Origin: CAZBRS01 sp964494475
Lineage (GTDB): Bacteria > Myxococcota_A > UBA9042 > CAZBRS01
Direction of reading: 5' to 3'
Assembly (NCBI GenBank): GCA_964494475.1
Contig: CAZBRS010000048.1
Location: forward strand, 1 to 41,550
DNA: 41,550 nt
How positions within the stretch are numbered: position 1 is the first letter of the stretch; each line of letters begins with the position of its first letter. The position numbers were made by a program, and so were the translations under genes. Positions 16,656 to 24,511 of this stretch are shown piece by piece. The notes under the pieces are model-generated. The model had not been told where the DNA came from and ran no database searches. It saw nothing but the letters and a program-made list of their open reading frames with translations.

Positions 16656-17491
16656 AGCTCCACCTCCTTGTGACGGGCCGCGTGGCACTGGATGTTGATG
16701 CCGAGGGGCAAGCTGGCGATGTGGCAGGGCTCGAGCAGCGCGTGCACGGCGAAGGCCGTCACGCGGCCGCCGAGGCCCATGGGCCCCACGCCCGTCTGCT
16801 CGATGCCGGCCATGATCTCGGCCTCGATCGCCGCCACCTCCGGGTCGGGGTTCGGCTGGCCGACCGCGCGGAACACGGCCTTCTTCGCCAGGATGGCCGA
16901 GCGCTCGAAGTTGCCGCCGATGCCCACGCCCACGATGATGGGAGGGCAGGGGTTGCCCCCCGCCTGGCGCACCCAGTCGACCACGGCCTTGACCACGCCG
17001 GCGCGGCCCTGCGAGGGCTTCAGCATGTGCACGATGCTCATGTTCTCGCTGCCCCCGCCCTTGGGCGCGAAGGCGATCGTGAGCTTGTCGCCGGGCACCA
17101 CGTCGACGTGGACGACGGCCGGCGTGTTGTCGCCGATGTTCCGACGCGTGAAGGGGTGGCAGGTCGACTTCCGGAGGAAGCCGTCCTTGTAGCCCTGTCG
17201 CACGCCCTGGTTGATGGCGTCAATCAGGCCGCCGCCCTCGAGGTGAACGTCTTGCCCCAGCTCGACGAAGAAGACCGCGAGGCCCGTGTCCTGGCACGCG
17301 GGCACCCCCTCGGCGGCGGCCAACTGGTCGTTCGCGAGGATCTGGTCGAGCACCCGCCGCCCCACGGGCGACACCTCTCGCGCGCGCGCAGCCTCGAGCA
17401 TGGTGATCAGGTCGGCGGGCATCGTGGTGTTGGCCTCGACGGCCATGCGAGCGACGGCCGCGGTGATCTCGGCGACGTTCACCGTGCGCAT
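16652..17491 (-). CDS. Class I fumarate hydratase, alpha (N-terminal) subunit
   Basis: A 279-residue Fe-S hydro-lyase subunit. The ATG at 17491 is chosen over one 45 bp upstream because GGGAGG precedes it and MRTVNVAEIT is a typical beginning. The three cluster cysteines are in PACQDTG, STCHPF and GNPCPP. RRNIGDNTPAVVH and GVGIGGNFERS are family hallmarks. It heads the fumarase-sdhCDAB operon, placing two consecutive TCA steps (succinate to fumarate to malate) in one transcript. Oxygen-labile clusters of this class often go with low-oxygen or anaerobic growth. Tartrate dehydratase is the alternative activity, but the sdh linkage favours fumarase. Confidence 0.92.
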   Translation of the reverse strand: MRTVNVAEITAAVARMAVEANTTMPADLITMLEAARAREVSPVGRRVLDQILANDQLAAAEGVPACQDTGLAVFFVELGQDVHLEGGGLIDAINQGVRQGYKDGFLRKSTCHPFTRRNIGDNTPAVVHVDVVPGDKLTIAFAPKGGGSENMSIVHMLKPSQGRAGVVKAVVDWVRQAGGNPCPPIIVGVGIGGNFERSAILAKKAVFRAVGQPNPDPEVAAIEAEIMAGIEQTGVGPMGLGGRVTAFAVHALLEPCHIASLPLGINIQCHAARHKEVEL

Positions 17492-17526
17492 GCTGGGGGA
17501 CCTCCCTGCTGGAGCGTACGGGGCCG

Positions 17527-17555
17527 GGTAAACCACTTCGGAGGGGGCGTGTCAA
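17527..17555 (-). promoter_or_regulatory. Promoter of the fumarase-sdh operon
   Basis: On the minus strand TTGACA (17550-17555) is followed after 17 bp by TTTACC (17527-17532), with the fumarase alpha start codon 35 bp downstream. The -35 is perfect and the -10 moderate. It lies in the 179-bp divergent gap shared with the C69 peptidase gene. Confidence 0.5.
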
Positions 17556-17611
17556 GGGAGGAGGAGGCAGGAAGGGGTTCGGCAGGGGGAGAGACACGCC
17601 GAGTCGCGCGC

Positions 17612-17641
17612 TTGTTCGGGGGCCCCCACCTCTGCTAAGGT
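17612..17641 (+). promoter_or_regulatory. Possible promoter of the C69 peptidase gene
   Basis: TTGTTC (17612-17617), 18 bp, then TAAGGT (17636-17641) preceded by TGC, about 30 bp before the start codon. The string CTCTGCTAAGGTC closely matches one before the lipoprotein at 21393, which supports it as a real -10 region. Confidence 0.4.
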
Positions 17642-17670
17642 CACGAACGACATTCTCGTGGGAGCCCCGC

Positions 17671-19320
17671 ATGATCCGCACGTCTCTGGTGGCCCTGGCC
17701 TTCGTGGCCCTCGCCCTGCCGCGGTCCTCGGCCGCGTGCACCAACTACCTGGTCACGCCGGGCGCGTCGAGCGACGGCTCGGCGTTCGTCACGTACTCGG
17801 CCGACTCGCACGAGCTCTATGGCTTTTTGTCCGTGAAGGAGGGGGCGGTGCACCCCGCCGGCTCGATGCGCGACGTGGTCGAGGGCGACACGGGGCGCTT
17901 CCTGGGGCGCATCCCCGAGGCGGCCCGCACGTTCGGCGTGGTCGGGCTCATGAACGAGCACCAGGTGGCCATCGGCGAGACCACCTTCGGGTGCCGCAAG
18001 GAGCTGCTGGCCAAGGAGAAGGGCGGGCAGCCCCAGGGCACGATGGACTACGTGTCGCTCATGGAGTTGGCGCTCGAGCGCGCCCGCACGGCCCGTGAAG
18101 CGGTCGAGATCATGGCGGCCCTGTCGGCCGACCACGTGTGGGTGAGCCACGGCGAGACCTTCTCGGTCGCCGACCCCAAGGAGACCTGGCTGCTCGAGAT
18201 GATCGGCCGGGGCGGCGAGCGCAAGGGCACGCTGTGGGTGGCCCTGCGCGTGCCCGACGGCTACGTGACCGCGCACGCCAACTCGTCGCGCATCCGGCGC
18301 TTCCCGCTGAACGACGCGAAGAATGCCCTGTACGCCAAGGACCTGATCCCGTTCGCGCGCGAGCAGGGCTGGTTCTCGGGCGCCGACGCCGAGTTCAGCT
18401 TTCGCGACGCGTTCGTGCCGCCGTCGTTCGGCGACCTGCGCTTCTGCGAGGCGCGCGTGTGGCGCTTCTTCGACCGCGTGGCGCCCAGCCTGAAGCTGTC
18501 GCTCGATCTCGTGCGCGGGCTGCCCGACCAGCCGCCGCTGCCGCTGTGGGTGAAGCCCGATCGCCCGTTGGGCCTGGCCGACGTGATGGCGCTCATGCGC
18601 GACCACTTCGAGGGCACCGAGCTGGACCTCTCGAAGGGCGTGGGCGCGGGGCCCTTCCACGCGCCGTACCGCTGGCGGCCCATGGAGTGGGCGCTGGATG
18701 GCAAGACCTACGTGCACGAGCGCGCCGTGTCGACCCAGCAGACCGGCTACAGCCAGGTGGTGCAGCTACGCGCCAAGCTGCCGAACCTGATCGGCGGCGT
18801 GTACTGGCTGGGCGTCGACGACACGTTCAGCACGGTCTACGTGCCGTTCTACGGCGCGCTGCGCCAGGCACCCCGGCCCTACGCGAAGGGCACCGCCGAC
18901 TTCCGGACCTTCAGCTGGGACGCGGCCTTCTGGGTCTTCAACGCCGTGGCGCAGCTCGCCTACGCGCGCTACGACGACGTGATCCGCGACGTGCAGGCCG
19001 CCCAGCGCGAGCTGGAGGGCGCGTTCCTGGTGGCCCAGCCCCAGGTCGAAGAGGCCGCGCTCGCGCTGCACCGCCAGTCGCCCGAGCAGGCGCGCGCCTA
19101 CCTGGCCGCCTACTCGACGGCCCGCGCCGAGGAGACCCACGCCCGCTGGCGCGCGCTGTGGGAGCAGCTGTTCGTGAAGTACCTCGACGGCAACGTGCGC
19201 CAGCCGAACCACACGGTGGACCACCCGCGCTACCCCGACGACTGGTACCGGCGCATCGTGGACGAAGAGGGCCCCGCGCGGCTCGAGACGAAAATGCCGG
19301 GCGAGCCCGAGGAGGAGTGA
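17671..19320 (+). CDS. Secreted C69-family dipeptidase
   Basis: A 549-residue N-terminal-nucleophile peptidase of family C69 (PepD-like). The start ATG has GGAG nearby. The signal peptide ends at SSAA, leaving Cys23 of ACTNYLV as the first mature residue, exactly as an Ntn nucleophile needs. Further family motifs are SDGSAFVTYSADSHE, NEHQVAIGETTFGCR and WVSHGETFSVADPKETWLLE. It probably cleaves dipeptides or peptides in the periplasm or outside the cell. The stop lies one base before the RNA ligase start, so the two genes are cotranscribed, although no functional link is obvious. Confidence 0.9.
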   Translation: MIRTSLVALAFVALALPRSSAACTNYLVTPGASSDGSAFVTYSADSHELYGFLSVKEGAVHPAGSMRDVVEGDTGRFLGRIPEAARTFGVVGLMNEHQVAIGETTFGCRKELLAKEKGGQPQGTMDYVSLMELALERARTAREAVEIMAALSADHVWVSHGETFSVADPKETWLLEMIGRGGERKGTLWVALRVPDGYVTAHANSSRIRRFPLNDAKNALYAKDLIPFAREQGWFSGADAEFSFRDAFVPPSFGDLRFCEARVWRFFDRVAPSLKLSLDLVRGLPDQPPLPLWVKPDRPLGLADVMALMRDHFEGTELDLSKGVGAGPFHAPYRWRPMEWALDGKTYVHERAVSTQQTGYSQVVQLRAKLPNLIGGVYWLGVDDTFSTVYVPFYGALRQAPRPYAKGTADFRTFSWDAAFWVFNAVAQLAYARYDDVIRDVQAAQRELEGAFLVAQPQVEEAALALHRQSPEQARAYLAAYSTARAEETHARWRALWEQLFVKYLDGNVRQPNHTVDHPRYPDDWYRRIVDEEGPARLETKMPGEPEEE

Positions 19321-19321
19321 C

Positions 19322-20374
19322 ATGGCGTTCTTCGGCGTGACCCTCGAGACCCTCGAGCGCGTGTGGCCCCACCCCAACGCCGACCGCCTCGACCTGGCGC
19401 GCTTTCACGGGCTGGAGTTCCAGTTCGTGGTCGGGCGCGGGAAGCACGCCCCCGGCGAGCGCCTGGTGTACTTTCCGATCGACGCGTTGCTGCCCGAGCG
19501 CGTGATCACGGCGCTGGGCCTAACGGGCCGGCTGGCGGGCAGCGCGAAGAACCGCGTGAAGACCGTCACCCTGCGGGGCGAGATCTCGCAGGGCCTGGTG
19601 GGCTCGCCCGCCGACCTGCTGGGCCCGGCCTGGGAGAAGGAGGCGTGGACCCCCGAGCGGCTGACCGAGCACCTCGGGGTCACCAAGTACGAGCCCCCCG
19701 TCAGCTTCTCGACCGCGGGCGTGCTGCACCCGCTTCCGGAGGGGGTTGGCGTCTACGACATCGACGGCGCCGATCGCTACCCTTCGGTGGCCGAGGCGCT
19801 GCAGGACCTACCCGTGTACGTGACCGAGAAGCTGGAGGGCACGAACTTCGCCGCCGTGCGCGAGCCCGACGGGCGCCTGATCGTGTGCCAGCGCGAGAAC
19901 GCCATCGAGGAGCTGCCCGACAAGCAGAACCTGTACTGCGAGACGGCCCGCCTGCAAGGCATTCCGGCCCTGCTCGACGACCTCGCGCTCCGCTTCCCGG
20001 GCGTGCGCCTGGCGCTGCGCGGCGAGCTGATCGGCCCCAAGGTGCAGGGCAACCTGTACGGGCTGTCGCACCCCGAGGTGCGCTTCTTCGACCTGAAGGT
20101 GGGCGAGCGCTACCTGCCGCCGCTGGAGTTCGTGGCGCTGCTGCCCCCCGAGCAGCGCGTGCCCGTGCTCAGCGACGGCGGGCCGACGCTGCGGCAGTGG
20201 CTGGCCGGACGCACGCTGCAGGAGGCCAGCGACGGGGCGAGCCTGCTGAAGCCCGACGCCCCGCGCGAGGGCGTGGTCGTGAAGCCGCTGACCGAGCAGT
20301 GGTCCGAGGCGCTCCACGGGCGGTTGGTGATCAAGCAGAGGTCACCGGCCTACCTGGCAAAATCTGAATTTTAG
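19322..20374 (+). CDS. ATP-dependent RNA ligase, Deinococcus Rnl (Rnl5) type
   Basis: A 350-residue nucleotidyltransferase. Motif I is EKLEGTNF, with Lys170 as the predicted AMP-accepting lysine, far from the N-terminus because an OB-like domain (residues 1-150) comes first. That architecture is that of the Deinococcus radiodurans RNA ligase family. Motif III-like ALRGELIG, motif IV EGVVVKP and motif V LVIKQRSPAYLAK are all in order. Such enzymes seal nicked or broken RNA, with a preference for 3'-OH/5'-phosphate nicks in duplexes. The gene follows the C69 peptidase after one base and ends in a stop overlapping that of the convergent gene. Confidence 0.88.
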   Translation: MAFFGVTLETLERVWPHPNADRLDLARFHGLEFQFVVGRGKHAPGERLVYFPIDALLPERVITALGLTGRLAGSAKNRVKTVTLRGEISQGLVGSPADLLGPAWEKEAWTPERLTEHLGVTKYEPPVSFSTAGVLHPLPEGVGVYDIDGADRYPSVAEALQDLPVYVTEKLEGTNFAAVREPDGRLIVCQRENAIEELPDKQNLYCETARLQGIPALLDDLALRFPGVRLALRGELIGPKVQGNLYGLSHPEVRFFDLKVGERYLPPLEFVALLPPEQRVPVLSDGGPTLRQWLAGRTLQEASDGASLLKPDAPREGVVVKPLTEQWSEALHGRLVIKQRSPAYLAKSEF

Positions 20375-21249
20375 CGCCGCGATCCGAACTCGAACGTCGA
20401 GCTCCCGCTCCACAAAGCCTTCCGGGCCGCCTCGCCCGCCAGCCGCACGGCCTGCTGATCCAGGGCGTCGACGGCCTGGAAGACGAGGCGCACGGCCTCC
20501 TCGCAGGGCAGCGGCTCGGGGCCCGGCGCCGGAGGCGGCGACCCCTCGGCCAGGGCCTGCAGCAGCGCCGGCAGCTTCTGGTTGCAGGCCTCTTGGGGCG
20601 ACAGGCTCATCACGTCGTGCAGCAGCGCGTTCAGCGTCGAGGTGCTGCCGGCCTGCGGATCGCCCACCAGGTCGGCGTAGAGCTTCTGCAACGCCTCGCG
20701 CAGCCGCGCGTTGGAGGCGGCGTAGAGCTCCTCCAACTCCCGGGCGCGGCCAGCGTCGAGGCCGTGCTCGTCGGCCACGCCGTCGCGCAGCGTGAGGCGC
20801 TCCTGCCAGTCGGGGAACTCGACCAGCAGGTTGCCCTTCCCTGCCGCCTGCGCCCGCCGCCCCGCGGCGGTGGGCGCGTCGTAGCGCGGGCCCTCGGCAG
20901 CGGCCTCCGCCTGGGCGGCTCGGTTCGACGCCTCGCCCAGGCGCTGGAGCAGCGAGGCGATGGTGCGCTCGCGGCTCGCCAACTCGGCCGAGGCGGGGCA
21001 GGTTCCGCCGCCCGTGCCCTCGACGGCCGCGGGCCTTGCGCGTTCCGGCACCAACGCTCCCACGGTCTCCGAGGCCGACGCGTGGGCGCGGGCGGTCCCG
21101 ACCGGACCGGTCGACCGGGCGTCGTCCGGGCCCGCTCCGGCGGCGGCGGGATCCCGGACCACGGGCAGAGAGCCCTCTCCGAACAACCCCCAGCCGAGCC
21201 CAAGTCCCACCAACGTGCCGAGCAACGCAGCGATCGCGACGCGTGTCAT
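20371..21249 (-). CDS. Hypothetical membrane-anchored protein
   Basis: A 292-residue protein of unrecognised family. The ATG at 21249 is preceded by GGGGAGGGGG. Residues 5-25 form one hydrophobic segment (signal anchor). A Pro/Ala/Gly-rich stretch follows to about residue 85, then a charged helical region likely to form coiled coil (LASRERTIASLLQRLGEA). A mainly helical C-terminal domain carries two cysteines (QEACNQ and PLPCEE). The last two codons and stop overlap the convergent RNA ligase stop. Confidence 0.6.
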   Translation of the reverse strand: MTRVAIAALLGTLVGLGLGWGLFGEGSLPVVRDPAAAGAGPDDARSTGPVGTARAHASASETVGALVPERARPAAVEGTGGGTCPASAELASRERTIASLLQRLGEASNRAAQAEAAAEGPRYDAPTAAGRRAQAAGKGNLLVEFPDWQERLTLRDGVADEHGLDAGRARELEELYAASNARLREALQKLYADLVGDPQAGSTSTLNALLHDVMSLSPQEACNQKLPALLQALAEGSPPPAPGPEPLPCEEAVRLVFQAVDALDQQAVRLAGEAARKALWSGSSTFEFGSRR

Positions 21250-21333
21250 GCCACCCCCTCCCCGGAGAACCCGCGGCGCGCCCGCGCCATTCCCCGCCTC
21301 CGCGCTCCCGGCTCCAGCGTATCCCGAGATCCG

Positions 21334-21361
21334 TTGCGTTTTCTCCGTACTCTGCTAGTGT
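21334..21361 (+). promoter_or_regulatory. Promoter of the OB-fold/lamin-tail lipoprotein
   Basis: TTGCGT (21334-21339), 16 bp, TAGTGT (21356-21361) with an upstream TGC, about 31 bp before the GTG start. The CTCTGCTAGTGTC string resembles the one before the C69 gene. Confidence 0.4.
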
Positions 21362-21392
21362 CCCGCCGGTTTTTCCGACTCCGAGGGTCCCC

Positions 21393-22970
21393 GTGACGAT
21401 CCGCTCCTGGTTCCTCGTGCTCCTGTCCGTGAGCGCGCTCTCGCTGGTCGCGTGCTCGAGCAGCGACAACGGCTCCACCGACACCGACGACGACGCGGCG
21501 CCCGACCAGGTCACCTGGCCCGACGCCTCCCCCGATACGGCGACCGACGTCGCCCCCGAGGCAGCCGAGCCGGCTCCCGAGGCGACCGAGCCCGGCGACG
21601 TCGCCGAGCCCTCCCCCGACGTCGTCGAGCCCGTCCCCGACGTCGCCCCCGAAGACGTGGCCCCCGAGATCGAGCCGCCGCCCGACCCGCCCGTCGTCAC
21701 GCCCGGCGCGAACTGCACGCCCGGCAGCGGCGCCCCCGTCACGCTCTACGACCTGCGCGACCCGGCCTGCCCGCGCTACCCCGGCAACTTCCCGACGTCG
21801 ACGCCGGGCCTGCCGGTCACGTTCGAGGGCCTGGTGGTCACGGCCAACTTCGTGGGCTCGACCAAGGACACCATGTTCGTGCAGGAGGAAGAGGGCGGCC
21901 CCTACAGCGGCATCGCCATCTACAAGGGCGGCCAGCTCCTGCCCGACCTCTTCGTGGGCGACCGCGTCGACGTCGAGGGCGAGGTGACGGACTTCTTCGG
22001 CCAACTCCAGGTCCAGATCTCCGGCAACGGCGGCTCGGTCGAGAAGGTGGGCGATGGCGCGCCGCCGGTGCCCTTCGACATCCCGCACCCCAGCCACGTG
22101 GCCACCGACGGCGCCGTGGCCGAGGCCTTCGAGGGCGTGCTGGTGCGCGTGCACGACCTGAAGGTGCTGAACACCCGCCCCGACTGCCCCCAGGAGTGGG
22201 GCGAGTTCTCGGTGGAGGGTGATCCCTGGGTGCCCGGCTTCCTCGGCCTGCGCGTCGACGACATGGGCGACTGGACGTACGCGCCGGGCGTGGGCGACGA
22301 GTTGGCCACCATCACCGGCCCGCTGGCCTTCACCTGGGACAACACCAAGCTCGAGCCCCGTGACGACGCCGACCTGGCGGTCACGCTGAAGGGCGCCGGC
22401 GGCCAGACCAAGTGCGTGAACACGGGCTGCCTGGTGGCCACCTACGACGCCGGCACCGACACGTACACGCCGGGCGCCGAGAGCGGCACGCTGGTCATCA
22501 GCGAGATCCAGTACAACCCGGCGAGCGCCGACACGACCAGCGAGTGGTTCGAGCTCTACAACCCCGGCGGCGCGGCCGTCGAGCTCGCCGGCTGGAAGCT
22601 CAGCGACTGCGGCCTCCTGCCGAACTTCTCGTTCGTGTTCGAGGGCGGCACGGTGCCCGCCCACGGGGTGCTGGTGGTCGGCAACTCGACCGATCCCGCG
22701 CTGAACGGCGACGCCGACGTCGACCTGGCCTATGGCGACGCGTTCCCGCTGCCGAACACGGTGGGCACGCTGCTGCTGCACGACGCCAACGGCACCCTGG
22801 TGGATCAGGTGGGCTACTCGCGCTTCGAGCCCTGGGAGGCCGAGGCCAGCCACTCCATCGAGCTCGAGGCGCCCGGCCTCGACAACACGAAGGCCACCAG
22901 TTGGTCCGTGGCCGAGAAGAAGTACGGCGACGCCGGCAGCTACGGCACGCCCGGCAAGGTGACTTGGTAA
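21393..22970 (+). CDS. Lipoprotein with OB-fold and lamin-tail domains
   Basis: A 525-residue lipoprotein. The GTG at 21393 is used because GAGGG precedes it and the translation begins directly with a lipoprotein signal (SLVA-Cys21). Residues 25-105 are a low-complexity Asp/Glu/Pro/Val spacer. Residues about 140-220 resemble the YhcR-type OB fold of secreted nucleases (FEGLVVTANFVG, MFVQEE, GDRVDVEGEVTDFFGQLQVQ). Residues about 366-525 are a lamin-tail domain (LVISEIQYNP, SEWFELYNPGGAAVELAGWKL). No nuclease catalytic domain is present, so it may be a binding or scaffold protein. It ends 25 bp from the convergent response regulator stop. Confidence 0.8.
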   Translation: MTIRSWFLVLLSVSALSLVACSSSDNGSTDTDDDAAPDQVTWPDASPDTATDVAPEAAEPAPEATEPGDVAEPSPDVVEPVPDVAPEDVAPEIEPPPDPPVVTPGANCTPGSGAPVTLYDLRDPACPRYPGNFPTSTPGLPVTFEGLVVTANFVGSTKDTMFVQEEEGGPYSGIAIYKGGQLLPDLFVGDRVDVEGEVTDFFGQLQVQISGNGGSVEKVGDGAPPVPFDIPHPSHVATDGAVAEAFEGVLVRVHDLKVLNTRPDCPQEWGEFSVEGDPWVPGFLGLRVDDMGDWTYAPGVGDELATITGPLAFTWDNTKLEPRDDADLAVTLKGAGGQTKCVNTGCLVATYDAGTDTYTPGAESGTLVISEIQYNPASADTTSEWFELYNPGGAAVELAGWKLSDCGLLPNFSFVFEGGTVPAHGVLVVGNSTDPALNGDADVDLAYGDAFPLPNTVGTLLLHDANGTLVDQVGYSRFEPWEAEASHSIELEAPGLDNTKATSWSVAEKKYGDAGSYGTPGKVTW

Positions 22971-22995
22971 GGTCGGGTCCCGCTCGTAGCGAACT

Positions 22996-24504
22996 CTACT
23001 CTTCCGTCTCCCAATCGAGCTGAAGGAACGCGCTGACGACCTCGGGGTCGAAGTGCCCACCGGCGCCCTGCCGGAGGTGCTCCCGTACGCGCTCGTCGGG
23101 CCAGGGCTCCTTGTAGGGACGCGCCGAGCGCAGGGCATCCCACACGTCGACCACCGCGAAGATGCGCGCGGCCAGCGGGATCTCGAGGCCCTTCAGGCCC
23201 CGGGGGTAGCCCTTGCCGTCCCAGCGCTCGTGGTGCGCGTAGGGCACCTCGGCGGCGGGCCGGAGGAAGGGGATCTCCTGCAGCATGTCGTAGGCCATGG
23301 CGGCGTGGCGGCGCATGATGGCGAGCTCGTCGTCCGAGAGCCTCCCGGGCTTCAGCAGGATGCCGTCGGGGATGGCCATCTTGCCCACGTCGTGCAGCGT
23401 AGCGCCGCGGCGCAGGTGCTGCAGCGGGGCGCCCTCGAGGCCGAGCGCGGTGCCCAGGCGCACGCTCATCTCGGTCACGCGCCGGGTGTGGCCCTTGGTC
23501 TCGAGGTCGCGCAGCTCGAGGGCGCGCGCCCAGCCCTCGATGGTGGCCTCGTAGGCCAGGCTGAGCTCGAGGTGCGAGTGCTGCAGCTCGAGGAACATGG
23601 TGGCGCTGTCGATGGCGATGGCCGCCTGCCCCGCCAGCGTCTCGAGGAAGTCCTGCCACTCCTCGTCGGGTTCGAGGGGGTGCTTCGAGAAGACCTCGAG
23701 CACACCGCACACGCCGCCCCGCGCCACGAGGGGCGTGGCCACGTAGCCCACGAAGCCCTCGGCCTCGAGGTGCGGCGACTGGTGAAAGCCCCCCGTGCTC
23801 GCGCGGAGGTCGGAGACCAGCACGGTGCGGCGATCGAGGGCCGCCTGGCCCGCGTGCCCCACGCCCAGGCGCAGGTGCGTGTGGCGGAGCGCCCCGGTCG
23901 TGAAGCCGCGGCGCGTGACCACCTCGAGCTTCTGGGCGCTGGGGTTCAGCTTGAGCACGCACGCAGCGTCGACCGCCAACTCGGTCTGCACCTTCTCGAG
24001 CACCACGTCGAGCGTCACGCGCAGGTCGGACGAGGCCATGATGGCCAGGTCGATGGCCCGCAGGGCGGCCAGCCGGCGCCAGTGCCGGGCCTGGGCCTGC
24101 TCGGCCTCGCGGCGGGCCTTCCGCCCCCGGGCCTCGCGCAGCTCGCGGTGCACGGCGGGGCCTAGCCGGCTCCAGTGGCCCTTCACGATGTAGTCGTGCG
24201 CGCCGGCGCGCATGGCCTCGACCGCGGTCTCCTCGTCCATCTTGCCCGACACCATGAGGAAGGGCAGGTCGAGGCCCTGGTCGTGCACGACGTCGAGGGC
24301 CTCGAGGCCGCCGAAGCCGGGGATGATGAAGTCGGAGACGACCAGGTCCCAGGTCTCGGCGCCGAGCGCCGCGACGAGGTCGGCGCGGGCCTCGACCCGT
24401 CGCCACTGCACGTCGTAGCCCGACTTGCGCAGCTCGCGGACCAGGAAGGTCGCGTCGTCGGGGGAGTCCTCGACCAGCAGCAGCCGGAGCGGGACCGTGG
24501 TCAT
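22996..24504 (-). CDS. Response regulator with REC, GAF and HD-GYP domains
   Basis: A 502-residue cytoplasmic protein. The REC domain (about 1-125) has the phospho-acceptor Asp in VVSDFIIPG, Ser in MVSG and Lys in YIVKGH. A GAF domain follows (about 150-300; GVCGVLEVFSKHPLEPDE). The C-terminal HD-GYP domain has LHDVGKMAIPDGILLKPG and HHERWDGKGYPRGL, all metal-binding residues intact, so active cyclic-di-GMP hydrolysis is expected. It starts 8 bp after the MopE-like lipoprotein stop, in the same operon. No histidine kinase is adjacent. Confidence 0.93.
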   Translation of the reverse strand: MTTVPLRLLLVEDSPDDATFLVRELRKSGYDVQWRRVEARADLVAALGAETWDLVVSDFIIPGFGGLEALDVVHDQGLDLPFLMVSGKMDEETAVEAMRAGAHDYIVKGHWSRLGPAVHRELREARGRKARREAEQAQARHWRRLAALRAIDLAIMASSDLRVTLDVVLEKVQTELAVDAACVLKLNPSAQKLEVVTRRGFTTGALRHTHLRLGVGHAGQAALDRRTVLVSDLRASTGGFHQSPHLEAEGFVGYVATPLVARGGVCGVLEVFSKHPLEPDEEWQDFLETLAGQAAIAIDSATMFLELQHSHLELSLAYEATIEGWARALELRDLETKGHTRRVTEMSVRLGTALGLEGAPLQHLRRGATLHDVGKMAIPDGILLKPGRLSDDELAIMRRHAAMAYDMLQEIPFLRPAAEVPYAHHERWDGKGYPRGLKGLEIPLAARIFAVVDVWDALRSARPYKEPWPDERVREHLRQGAGGHFDPEVVSAFLQLDWETEE

Positions 24505-24511
24505 GCGGACC

